DNA of 64,000 bases from Calycina herbarum (lineage: Eukaryota; Ascomycota; Leotiomycetes; Helotiales; Pezizellaceae), in contig LLEY01000086.1 in NCBI GenBank assembly GCA_001414485.1, positions 1 to 64,000 on the forward strand, read 5' to 3'. Shown here one piece after another: positions 24,798 to 35,099 of this stretch. Made by a program: the position numbers and the translations under genes. The number at the start of each line of letters is the position of its first letter. Position 1 is the first letter of the stretch. The notes beneath the pieces were generated by a model. That model ran no database searches. It was not told the origin of the DNA and saw only the letters and a program-made list of their open reading frames with translations.

Positions 24798-25115
24798 AAT
24801 TAGGAGAAAAGAAGCAGAAGTGGAAACAAAGCGGCAGTTTCAATCTTGAAAGTAATTCCAAGGAAAAAAGAAACAAAAGAAGATGGGACGACAAAAGATG
24901 CCAGAATATATAGACGACCATTGCAAATTACCACCCATGTTAGATTGCTATTTACAGGGCCAATAATGTCTTGCAGCCTCATAGTTCTGCAGTAAGTGTA
25001 TGTAGATCTTCAAAACACATCAAAGGACTGGGCCGTGGCTCAACAAAATACTTCAACTTTGGCGCCGCGATGCGGCTCAATAGGGGCCGGCCACACCAAG
25101 AACGGGGGCAAAACT

Positions 25116-25722
25116 TGAAGGTATTCTAGTCAGGACCACTTAAGCCTTGTAAATACCCTGCCAGCTCTGCAAATACCTAGCTCTCGCTTGCATTCTCCGG
25201 CTTTCGGCTTGCCAGAGCGTTGTTTGTGGGACGTTGTGGTTGGAATTTGACCCTAGATTTTCATGTGGCGGCAAGTTTTTCGCCTGACCACTTTAAGCGC
25301 GGCTCAGCTCACTAACCTCTTGGATGCTTACCCTCCTACTTCATTGCCTGATCTCTGGTGGCAAATACCCCTTCTTTCCACGAGGCAGCACCAAAACCCC
25401 ACACACCCAACTGCTCACCGAGTTTCCAGAAACATTTTCATATCGTGCACGGAGTAAACTGTTCGAAACCTGGTGATGTTTGAAATAATCGAAACGATTT
25501 GTTTTGGAGTTAAACCGCAATAGCTCACTAAGGTGTTGTTAGCCCTCCGCTGGGAGTTCATCGTCAATCCATTCGTCGTCAGCTTGCAGATTTTGCCTAA
25601 ATGTCGGCTTGGCCGTAACTTTGATATGTGGGGTGTGTACTTGTAAGCATTTTGAATAGTGGTAGGCGTGAAAATTTGGTGTACAGAGCATTCTATATAT
25701 ATACATTTTCTCGAGCTATGTT
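25116..25722. other. intergenic DNA
   Basis: Between the duplicated pair and the 3' end of the second regulator there is no supported gene. Small opposing frames near 25263-25780 are not recognisable. Confidence 0.5.
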
Positions 25723-28019
25723 TCAAGGTAGAGGAAAATTCACATTCGAGTCGGCAAGCCAAGCATCCCATTGTTCCCAAGTGATCGTTCCGGCAAAACT
25801 CGTTCCTGTATTGAGCTCCCGGGCCAACAGATCATTTTGATCCATATTCAATATATCTTCTAGATTTTCAAACCCGTTGGTGAGCCAGTCTGGATTTTCC
25901 ACAGTAGTTCCACCGGGCTGAGAAACACTTGACATATATGCATTTGCACCTTTCTGAAGAGACACATCTTCTAAGCTATGAGGGAGATGAAAGACATCTG
26001 TATTTGAGCCGCCATTCTGAGATATTGATAGGCCGCGGTATTCCGGAGCATCAGGTAGACTGCGCTTCGCTTGTTTCTTGGCCTTCGCGGCTTCGCGTTG
26101 TTGACGAAGTTGCAATATGAATTCCGGTGTCGGAAAAGACTGATGTACGGCCTCCCATTCAGCGTAAGCCTTCAAGCAAAGGTTGCCCACAGCTATATGG
26201 ATTGGCTTTTTCGTGTCCAAGGGCGTGTGTTCGTATATAGTACAAATAAGTTGCCATGTCTTCTCGGCTTCTGGTAACCGAGGGTTTGCACGTAGGGTGT
26301 CAAGTACGTGGATTGTAGCATGCCATTGTTGATAGTAAGCAGCATGCCAAGCAAATCTCCCAAGTTGGGGGTTGGAAAGCATCATGTTGTATTGCTCGAG
26401 GAGATTGATACTGATCTCCCATATCCTTTGACGTATAGAGAGCGGTGTTTGCTCCAAGCTAGTCCATCGTCGTGGATGATAGGTTATGAAATGGACCGTG
26501 TTTATTGAAAATCGGGCAATCAGCATTGTCACCAAATGCAATGGCTTGGAAGGGTCACAGTGGCGTATGTAGTTCGTTTCCAGGTGTCCTTCGACCTTCT
26601 TAAAATACTCCTCCATCTCTACTCTATCAGTTTCCGTATGGAGGTCCCATTGACTGGAACCTTTCCCCTGGTGTCGAAATTTGGCAATGCGACCTGCAGC
26701 AAAGCTGGCAAATTCATGCTTCAAGGCAACAAATACGACGTCTGTCAACTTGCTGGATTCGCCTACTGGAAGCGAAGGCATGCCCGGATATAACTGATCG
26801 TCATTTATATTTGTTGGTCCCTTCATGCTTTCTGGGCCCATGTCAAGATCTCGAAATTTGGTAAGACCGCACAGTTCAGCAGTTCTAAAATCGTGGTTCT
26901 TCAACGTCCACCAAATACGTCGTCGAATTTCGGTTTCAAACGGAGGAAGACCTAATGTTGCACCATCACGCTCAAGTCCCATGCCTTGAGCAATACGAAT
27001 TGCCACGCCTGTCAATGACCAGATCGCGCGAGGCTCGTATATGTCTCGCACGGAGATGATATGAAGCACCAATGCTTGGAGAACGACCAGGCTCATAGTT
27101 GCCATGAAGTTGGCTCGCGCTAATGCTGTTCTTGTGGCTATTATGTATCTCGATAGTAGAGTCTTGCGAGTTTCACAGAATCGTTGTCTGCATTCGTCAT
27201 CTTTCATCGACATCACAGCTGCTCCGTAAATGGAAAACACGAGTGCTTCGAAACTTCGAGGTATATTCTCGATGTTGCCTACAGATTTTTCGACTGCTAT
27301 TCTTAAGGTAGGAGCGTGTATGATTTTCGTCAGAGGATCAACATTCTCAATGAATATCCGTACCAGCTGGTGTACATGCTCTACGGGCGGATGGTGAGGC
27401 ATGGTGCTGGACTTTGATGGACTACCGAGCACAAAGCCAAAGTTGTCTTCAAATGTCTCTTGGTCATTTGCATCGTCCGAAGAGTCCTCCTCCAAAGCAT
27501 CTCCGGGATGGTGGAACTAAGAGTCTAATTAGTGGTAATTCACATGCTCTCCCAACAATTGAGACAACTCACTTCTTCTAAAACTCGTGTCCATAAACCA
27601 CTGAGGAGATGTTAATCCGTATTCTTTCATACACAATTTGAAAAAACCCACTTGTCAACAAATTTAAAGCGCCCTTGGCCATGCAGTAATTGTGTTTTGT
27701 TGATACAGGGACTTGGCTCCGACTCAGTAGACGAGGGAGTCGGCACCTGTGCAGGCTGGGCTTCCACCGCTGGTCTGCTCGGATCAATGCCTTGATCATG
27801 GAGGAGGGCTTCGTAGTATTTGAGTCGGTCAGTTAGAACCTGCTCTTGAATACGTTTTTGCCTCTTGCGAGGTTGCTGAGGAGGTTTGTAGACACATTCG
27901 ACTTTGTGCTTGGTACAGGCACCACAGCATGGCCTCTGCCTGTCACACTTGACCTTTCTCTCGGCACAGCGAATGCAGGAATAGCTAGGTCTGCTTAAGG
28001 AATTGGAATCTGAGGACAT
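25723..28019 (-). CDS. Zn2Cys6 transcription factor next to an FAD monooxygenase
   Basis: Predicted nuclear regulator of 729 aa. Exons 28019-27652, 27600-27573 (a 28 bp micro-exon) and 27516-25723; introns 51 and 56 bp. The micro-exon restores FVD-NGLWTRVLEE, a conserved stretch of this regulator type, so its use is well supported. The binuclear cluster is at residues 15-42 (CIRCAERKVKCDRQRPCCGAC then C42), followed by a basic linker and probable short coiled coil. The fungal TF homology domain spans about residues 180-480 (HAPTLRIAVEKSV, EIRRRIWWTLKNHD). The C-terminus is acidic and Asn/Gln-rich, suitable for activation. The Met at 28019 is the first in-frame ATG; the frame is open upstream without one. 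It is divergent from the monooxygenase with 373 bp between starts, so it may regulate that gene (inference). Confidence 0.9.
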
Positions 28020-28147
28020 TTCAACTTGGAGTTTTGAGGAGATGATTGAAATTAGCTGAAGAAGGTGTTTGCTTACATGGGGGCTGACCCGAGACTCATT
28101 GGTTCGGGTGAGATGCTGTGGAGCCCCGAAATGTACAGGGTCGGTCA

Positions 28148-28183
<36 letters not shown>

Positions 28184-28392
28184 TTGCTCCTTCCTGGTCA
28201 TACTTGGTGACTTCAAGCACGACAGACTTCAAGCCAGACGTGCTATTCGAGCTATTTAACGATGGGGATTCCCTATGGAGGCAGTCAGAATAACCATATG
28301 CTCATCTCCGTCTCCCAATTGCAAACCCCTCAATCAATCTTTCGCTCGCCCCCCTCACACTCACTCTCACACCCACAACACTTTAAACTTCA
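28020..28392. promoter_or_regulatory. shared promoter of regulator and monooxygenase genes
   Basis: The 373 bp divergent promoter contains a perfect hexamer array and a CCTCACACTCACTCTCACACCCACAACAC-type pyrimidine/CA leader just before the monooxygenase ATG. No obvious TATA box. Confidence 0.55.
28148..28183. repeat. hexamer array, six perfect CCCGAG copies
   Basis: Six uninterrupted copies of CCCGAG. On the minus strand this is CTCGGG repeated, i.e. CGG triplets in direct orientation separated by 3 bp. Zn2Cys6 proteins bind CGG triplets in direct, inverted or everted arrangement, so the array could be an operator as well as a simple microsatellite. Confidence 0.9.
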
Positions 28393-29646
28393 ATGCCTAG
28401 ACGTGTCTTGATCAGCGGAGCAGGTGTTGCTGGACCAGCACTGGCCTGGTTCCTCGCAAAGTCTGGCTCTCATGTTACCGTCGTTGAGAAGACCCAGACT
28501 CTCCTCCCCCGCGGGCAAAACGTAGACCTCCGAAACTCCGCGGTCCAAATTATCAAGAAGATGGGACTCCTAGACGACGTCCGACGATTCAACACAACGG
28601 AGAAAGGGTGCCAATTCATCGACCCCAAAGGGAAACCATTCGCCCCCTTTCCCGTCCTTGACGGGGTTGGTGCCAGCTTTACCTCGGAATTCGAAATATT
28701 GCGCGGAGACCTCGCCGCAATCTTCCATGAAGCTACGAAAGACCTTCCAAATATCAAGTACTTGTTTGGAACCACAATCAGAAGCGTCCTCTCAAACGAC
28801 GACAACTCAGTCAAAGTCGAGTTGAGCAATGGAGAAGTGCAAGAATTCGATCTCCTAGTTGCGGCCGACGGGCAATGGTCAAGGGTGCGAAAGCTATGCT
28901 TTCCCCCACAGTCTGTCAAACCGAGAGATCTGGGTATGTACGCCACTTACTGGACCATTCCTCGCCTTCCAATCGACAACGACTGGTGGAATGTCTATGT
29001 AGCTCTGAAAAGCCGAGTCATCCACTTGAGGCCCGATCCACACAACACAACAAGAGCAATGATGAGTTGTATGCCTTGCAATGAGGCCCAGAAAAAGGCG
29101 TGGTACGAAGCTTCTCGGAGTGATAGACAAACACAAGAAGAGCTTGTGAGAAAGGAGTTTGGAGATGCTGGATGGCAGACTCAAAGGCTCTTGGACGCCA
29201 TGGATCAAGCGGAGGATTTCTATTTCCAGCCGATTCAACAGATCAAGATGTCAAAATGGTCTCAATCGCGTGTCGTTTGTTTGGGAGATGCGGCCCATGC
29301 CCCATCTCCACTGACAGGAATGGGCACCTCGTTGGCGATAATAGGGGCCTATGTTCTGGCAGGTGAGTTAAGCAAGCTGGGTGGCGATGAAAATCCTTCC
29401 AATGCACTCGAGTCTTATGAGACCATTTTTCGCCCATTTGTTGAGGAGACACAGAAGATTCCCTTTTTTGTCCCTGCCATTGCACATCCAGAGACAGCGT
29501 GGAAGAGATGGGTGGTGCAGTGCATTGCGTGGGTGATATCCAAGGCGGCGGCCACACCATGGATCACGAACAGATTTGGAGATAAACCCGAGGAGGAAGA
29601 CTTCCCACTGCCGAAATATCCAATCTTCGAGGGGGGCTCCAAGTGA
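28393..29646 (+). CDS. FAD-dependent monooxygenase (PF01494 type)
   Basis: Intronless flavoprotein of 417 aa that probably hydroxylates an aromatic or related small molecule using NAD(P)H and O2. The N-terminal FAD fold shows GxGxxG as SGAGVAGPALAWFL (residues 7-20), ending in the acidic residue of VVEK. A DG-type motif (LLVAADGQWSRVRKL) lies at about 155-170, and the second FAD motif GDAAHAPSPLTGMGTSLA at about 297-314. The C-terminal tail is hydrophobic then acidic. Length and motif order fit the PHBH/TetX-like group. The divergent regulator next door suggests a small inducible catabolic or detoxification module. The substrate is unknown. Confidence 0.92.
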   Translation: MPRRVLISGAGVAGPALAWFLAKSGSHVTVVEKTQTLLPRGQNVDLRNSAVQIIKKMGLLDDVRRFNTTEKGCQFIDPKGKPFAPFPVLDGVGASFTSEFEILRGDLAAIFHEATKDLPNIKYLFGTTIRSVLSNDDNSVKVELSNGEVQEFDLLVAADGQWSRVRKLCFPPQSVKPRDLGMYATYWTIPRLPIDNDWWNVYVALKSRVIHLRPDPHNTTRAMMSCMPCNEAQKKAWYEASRSDRQTQEELVRKEFGDAGWQTQRLLDAMDQAEDFYFQPIQQIKMSKWSQSRVVCLGDAAHAPSPLTGMGTSLAIIGAYVLAGELSKLGGDENPSNALESYETIFRPFVEETQKIPFFVPAIAHPETAWKRWVVQCIAWVISKAAATPWITNRFGDKPEEEDFPLPKYPIFEGGSK

Positions 29647-30172
29647 GTGACATGGGTATCATGGGGGTGTTGTATGAATACAGGGAGCAGCCCCATGTTG
29701 GAATGTGACATGCTCCAGTGCACTCAGCCTTGTAAATTTTGGTGAAGATTTGAAATTTGTACAGCTTCAAGGAGAATCATGACACACCAGCGAGGTGGGC
29801 ATATTGTCGCGAATCATCATTATATTAAAATTCTTTTCCAACTTGATTCACAAGCCTTGCATTGTACGTACTGTCAAAATTGGATTCTGCCCGACCTATG
29901 GATTTCTGCGTATAATGAGCCTCTTAAAATAGATGGGAGAAGTTTTTTGGTACAGACACGAATACCGAATCAGCAATTTTCCTGCCATTTTTATCTGGCT
30001 CCAAGCAAGCGACTGTATTCCTTCCCCGGATGGGCTCGGGAGAAAGTGTTGGTATCTCTGGTCAGGTTGCAAGATTCATTTCCTTGAGTCTAGCAAAAAC
30101 TTCAAAGCTAATTAACACCTCAAGCAATTGAAGAAGAACCCCATAGCCTGCTGTAAAATCGAGAATTGAAAA
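29647..30172. other. intergenic DNA
   Basis: Lies between convergent 3' ends. Frames under 105 codons are present but not recognisable. Confidence 0.5.
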
Positions 30173-31080
30173 TCAAAAGGGGCTTCGCGCTTTCAAGTAA
30201 TTCTCTTCCTCTTTGACGATTGTTTCATTGGTTTGCTTATCCTTCTCTCTCAATTCTGCAGCCGCCCTCAACAATTCCTCGTCTGCCTTCTTGATCCGCT
30301 CGTCACGGCGTATCTTTGCTGCATCGAAAAATCCGCGATACTCCTCCCAGATAGCCTTTTCCCGCATTTTTCCCTCTTCAACTTCGAGTGCTAATTGCTT
30401 CACCATTCGATCCTTTTCTTTGATAGATTCCGTGAGTTCGTGCAATTCGGCTTTGAGATCTTGACAACTAGAGGCATGTTAATCGTTATTCTTTGAGGTG
30501 TGAAGGCGAAAGAAGAAACTTACTCTATCATCTTCCTAGGTGTGAGGGGCAGGCCACTGAGCTTGGGAAGGGTGTATCCTCCGATACCAGGTACGAGTTT
30601 GTCGGTGTTTTCAGGCGAGAGCTTTCTCTTTTTGTTTCTGGACGAGGATTAGCGATGCGAGGTGGGTTGATGGGGAATATTTTGCTTACACATCTTCAGG
30701 GCTGACACCACGTCCTCTACTGGCCATCTTCGCGAAATCGCTAGCCACAATTGCTCCTGCTCTAGACATGGGTGCCCCTCCTCTCGACGTTGTCGCGCCT
30801 CCCCTGAAGGTCGGGTTAGTGAATCCGCGTGTCATGGTCGATCCCCTCTCTCGAGTTATACCTCCACTTTGTGCCAACCGATCTTGGAGTGCCTTGGCGA
30901 AGGGATACTGTTCAGGAGATTGGAAATTCAAATATGCGAACGATTTGATGGTGGTTGGTCTTATCAATATAAACTGTGGTGTTGTTACTGGCTGTTGGAG
31001 ATAGAACTGGGAAGACTCGGAAAACAAAGGCGGCAGCCGAGTGCAACAGATTCACTTTTAATTTTCACCGCTTCCTTTTT
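30173..31080 (-). CDS. RG-rich / coiled-coil protein of unknown function
   Basis: Three exons are clear: about 31027-30690, 30637-30524 and 30467-30173, with 52 and 56 bp introns in phase. The N-terminal part is rich in Gly/Arg/Thr (TFRGGATTSRGGAPMSRAGA, then MASRGRGVSPEDV). A linker follows with KKRKLSPENTDKLVPGIGGY, which contains a likely nuclear signal. The last exon is a heptad-type coiled coil (KEKDRMVKQLALEVEEGKM ... ELLRAAAELREKDKQ). The start codon is unresolved: no ATG occurs in frame from 31027 back to an upstream TGA, so an additional 5' exon is likely within about 31080. Two decayed copies lie directly upstream. No family name is recognised. Confidence 0.6.
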
Positions 31081-31112
31081 CATAACCTCGTAAGTAAAAA
31101 AAAACATTATAT

Positions 31113-31860
31113 TAGCTATCCTCAAGTTCCTATTCGCTATTTATGGTGACTTCCTCTTGTCGCTTATTCTCTCCGATACGTTTCCTCTTCCTTCCTTCCT
31201 GACCGACTTCAAGTGCCATTTTCGCTAATCAGCCTTTGAATTGGGTGAGTTCGTTGAGTCCAGCTCGGAGATCTTGTTTTGCTCTCTGGCTCGTGAGGAT
31301 TAGCAGCGGTTAGCTGTCAGAAGAACATTTTTGCATACATAATCAATCCATCTCTAAGCCTTTTCCCACCAACTGAAACTACCTTGAGTCCCTCTTGAAC
31401 TATCCTCACTCCCACTCCAGCTATGGAAAATCCATCTCTCACTCCTGGAGTCATTCCAACAATGCACATGAGTGCTCCTACTTTCGTCATGGTCCCTGCC
31501 TTGCTAATCATGTCACGTCCATCGATGATCATAGCTGCTCCGTCTCTAGTCGTTCCGCCTGGTGCTATTTGGCCTTGGTTCAATGGGCTGTTGTTTGACA
31601 TCTCTGAGATGCGCTTGGTTGAGGTGGGTCTTGTGGTAGGTCTTGCTGCCACTATGGCTGTAACTAAATGAGTGACGCGTCAGTGTGCGTGTAGTATGAA
31701 GGAAGCTGGTACAATTGATTCTTACCGTGTGGTGTAGACGCACTTGCTCCGACTTTCGATGCGTGGTGTTGTTTGTTCTTGAGCTGGGATCGCAAAGAAC
31801 TCGAGACTCGGTTGGGTGAAAAGGCGGCAGTGAGTGCAACACATTCACTTTTCTTCGGAA
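31113..31860 (-). pseudogene. decayed or diverged copy 2 of the coiled-coil gene
   Basis: Similarity to the neighbour includes the leader block GGCGGCAG(T/C)(G/C)GAGTGCAAC (31823-31841 against 31030-31048) and the last-exon start CAAGATCTC..GAACTCAC (31237-31275 on the minus strand). One spliced segment (31848 to 31317, intron near 31665-31724) reads VTAIVAARPTTRPTSTKR... with Met/Gly/Asp-rich repeats. The last exon runs QLIS...LEVGQEGRKRKRIG in shifting frames with a TAG inside. I see no single intact product, but an expressed diverged gene is not excluded. Confidence 0.45.
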
Positions 31861-31861
31861 T

Positions 31862-32290
31862 AAACGAAAGTAAAATAATATAATATTAACATCATGTTCC
31901 TATGCCCATTATGGTATTCATTCCTCTAAATGCCCTTTCGCGATATTTCTCCTAAAGAGATTTTCTCTTCTTTGCTCCCTATACTACTTTAAGCGCCATT
32001 TTCTTCATAATTCGGTCCTTCGTCTTGAATGATTGGGTTTTGTTGAATTGGGCTTGGAGATCTTGACATCTGAATATGTTAATTGGTATTCTATGAAGTA
32101 TAATATATGAATGCATAAACAAACTTACTGTATCCACTCCCGGAGGTCTGCTTTGATCTCTGTGTAGCGATGATTAGCGGTGCAAGCGGTTGATTGAAAG
32201 GGAATATTTTGCTTACACCTCTGCAGATCTGACACCATACCCTTCTTTGGCCATAGTCTCTTCAGCTATAGTAATTCCTTCGTGAGCCAG
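31862..32290 (-). pseudogene. truncated copy 3 of the coiled-coil gene
   Basis: The minus strand reads GITIAEETMAKEGYGVRSAEV, then an intron with the same GTAAGCAAAATATTCCC start as in copy 1, a short exon (IKADLREWIQ), a second intron, and CQDLQAQFNKTQSFKTKDR...MALKVV followed by TAG and a second TAG. Upstream of residue Gly the similarity stops abruptly at about 32290, where beta-glucosidase sequence begins. So this copy is 5'-truncated and also carries stops. Confidence 0.6.
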
Positions 32291-34271
32291 GGCCGGCGTT
32301 GTGGATTACTACGATTGTGTTGGAACAGCTGCCTGCGACGTTTAAGATGAGGTTATCTGAGAAGTCATCCGGATTGGGAGTTAGAAAGAGAAACATTGTC
32401 TGGGAAAGTAAGACTCACCAAAGAGCTCATCACGATCGACGCTTCGGTTACAGAAGCATTGACAAAGACAAGACAAGCATCGCTTGAAGAATCAACTTCC
32501 GGATCCGCACTAACGAAATCCCAAAACAAAGTCGTATCATCTTCATACGCTTGTTCCTGTAATGCATCCCAAGGAGAAGAAATATATGGCGGGGAGGTAC
32601 CACCACGGCCCCCACCAACGATCATAGTTCCATTTGGTCCAATCGATCCAGGCGAGAGAAATTTTCGGATTGCTAGTAAGTAATCGTAACCATAGAGCGA
32701 CAGGAATCCTAAGCGATAGCCTCCTGTTCCAACTAAATTGCTTTGAGGTGGTGCTGGAGCGTCATATCTGGAGACCGAGATCATCTGAGGACTCTTAAGA
32801 GGAAGAGTTTTGTTGACGTTTTTTACTACGACGTGTCCTTCGATGGCACCTTGTAAGAGTGTGGGTTTGGATGCGGGGTCTCGTGCGTTGACCTCTTTGT
32901 GAGAACCGGTATAAGCTGTAGCGGGCCATAACCCAATTTCTGGGAACCCATCCTGGAAAATACGTCAAAAATGATGAAATAATCAAGGACAAGGTAAGGT
33001 GTACATACAACTTGGCCAGTCTGGTACCATCCATGCAGCGAGGATTCTGGTTGCCATGTCAGTTATTTGTGATTTGGAAAGACTGCCATTCTTCGCAGAG
33101 AGAGCGAGCTTTTCGCCATTGGTGCTCCAGAAAGAAGAATTTGGCATTGCCATATCGAGACCACCTTCTGCTGAAGCAACACCAGTATCTAAAATTGTTA
33201 GAATTTTCCGAAATGGTGTTCAATCTTACTTACGCTGAGCTCTCCAGTCACTGACGATGAACCCCTCAAAATCCAAGTTTGCCTTTCAACAAACCATTCT
33301 GAGATTTGGAATTATGGCAAGCGTATGAGTTGTTGATTCTCTAGTAAGAACACATTACCGACCTGGCACCTGGCCTTCTGTTAGTTATAACTCCAAGAAT
33401 TCTAGGAATTTTACAAACCTGCTTGTACTGTATCAACGAAAGGCCAGAGATACAACTCGTGCATCGGTTTATTATCAATATTCGTGGAAACTGCCTCAAC
33501 GGCGATATTGGGGTGGCATTTCCCTAAGTGATAAGATTACGGTGGTATTCTTGTTCATTGCCGACAAAATGTTTGACCGACGCAATAACACCTTGGTCCT
33601 GAATACCTCGTACAGTGTCTGCAGCAAGCACGCCACAGAGATAAGCTGGATTATTATTAGCTTCAATTCTCGCTTTCTCGATACTAGGGGAAACTTACGA
33701 TCATTACTGAACCCCTCCCAATTTCTCCCACCCAAAGTAATTCTTCCTAAAGGACTAACAACAGGTCCAAGAAGTACATGAAACCCTTTAGCCTTAAATT
33801 CCCTCGCCATATGAGCGGCCCTCGAAAACGTCAAAGCACGGTTCCAACTCGCACCAACGTGAAAACTAGCAGGATAAGCATTTATCAAGTCAGTACCTCT
33901 AACCCCCTGACCGGCATCCGCAAGACACAGACCTGGCCAGTTCAACCGAGGTACGGACCCAGTCGCACCTGAACAACCATTCTCCGGGGTATATCCTACA
34001 GTTATGTTGGCTTTTTCTTCAAGTGTCATTACTGAGACGAGTTTCAATGCTTTGGCGTGTGCTATGCTCCATAGTGAAGTTCCTGGCATTTGTGCTGGGA
34101 TTATTAGAAATTGTGAATGAACCGGAGGGTGAACTTACGAGTTGGGTTCACAGCTGGTACTTGTCTGTAGAAAACGGTGTCGCTGGTGATGTTTTCACAG
34201 TTGAGCTCTGTGTTGAATAAGACAATGGCGAGACCGAAGGCTTTCGCCAACTGCCAGGTAGAAGACAGCAT
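32285..34271 (-). pseudogene. broken GH3 beta-glucosidase
   Basis: Starts with a signal peptide (MLSSTWQLAKAFGLAIVLFN; exon 34271-34139, intron 34083-34138) and continues with typical GH3 sequence: MTLEEKANITVGYTPENGCS, FHVLLGPVVSPLGRI, GGRNWEGFSND, KHFVGNEQEYHR (about 33548-33590), MHELYLWPF and the nucleophile motif VSDW (Asp codon 33247-33249). Lesions: frame change just after YHRNLIT (near 33530), TAG at 33341-33343 inside the SVMCSY..IN block, a frame change before DFEGFIVSDW (near 33270), and another before DRDELF (near 32430). The C-terminal domain continues to SCSNTIVVIHNAG and then stops at about 32290 where a different relic begins. The fibronectin III-like end is absent. It cannot make active enzyme. 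Confidence 0.85.
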
Positions 34272-35099
34272 GATGGCTTGCTTTGGGACGAAATTGATAG
34301 CGGAAACAAAAAGAAGGAGAAATCGAGCAGCAAAGCGTACTTATACATATTGAAGTAGAAGCGGTGACTACATACATACTAGAGAATACAAACTCAACAC
34401 TTGCATACGTTCATTCTCCGCTTCTCCACACATCAACGGAAAAACACCCAGATGGGACCAATAATAGAAAAATAGAAAATAGTGACTCGGATGGCGTCTT
34501 CCAAAGGCACCTTCATGATTCGTACCGGCTATAAATCTCTTGGGACCGCGTGAAAGTATCACCACTTTCCGGTTCTTGGGAGGCTCACACCGCGGCATTG
34601 GGCCTCTTTTGGTGGAGAAGTGGACTGGGACAGACAAATGATGAGAAAAAACTTCAAAATCAAACGAGAAGTTGGGGAAATGGGGAAGAAGGGCCGAAAT
34701 ATCGGTGCTCCTCATCTTGGCTTACGCTTCTTGAGAAGAATACGCCTGGATTGTGGGGATTTGGAGACCGTGGAGAAGATGGGGTGAAGTTAAAGAGTGG
34801 GTTGAGAGGTTCCTTATGGAAGCGACACGGGTGTGGTTGATTAGGTCACGTGCTCAGAGTTTTGAGACTTAACAAAGACATATAACACGTCAGTGTAGAA
34901 AGAACTGCTGATTTGTGATGAATTTCACAAATGAATAACAAAGAAATAAACCATAAAACAGTCCCGGTCCCCATTAAAACCATGTCCACGTGATAGCCCC
35001 CGAGCCCTTTCCAATTTTGTCGCTATCTGACGACATGCAAGAAATGCTTTGTTTTGAAACCAGAAGAGATTCTGCAAAATCTTCAGATATCAAAAGCTC
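34272..35099. other. intergenic DNA
   Basis: Former promoter of the broken glucosidase and spacer. Opposing frames of about 100 codons at 34368-34840 are not recognisable. A TCACGTG motif lies near 34845. Confidence 0.5.

Larger units (their letters stand above)
22111..25115 (-). repeat. tandem gene duplication including promoters
   Basis: Units of roughly 1.3 kb lie head to tail. Similarity covers all three exons and extends past the start codons: both leaders contain a CTT(C/T)GGCGCC(A/G)CGATGCGGC core (23341-23359 and 25056-25074), followed by A(A/T)(A/G)GGG and a GCCGGC-containing block. TATATA runs sit between that core and the start codons. Conservation of the upstream block beyond coding sequence suggests shared regulation or recent duplication. 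Confidence 0.65.

Noticed and set aside
28184..28232. Upstream extension of the second regulator through an Arg-Ala repeat encoded by the hexamer array
   Set aside because: No ATG lies in frame upstream of 28019 within that extension, so the repeat is promoter DNA rather than coding.
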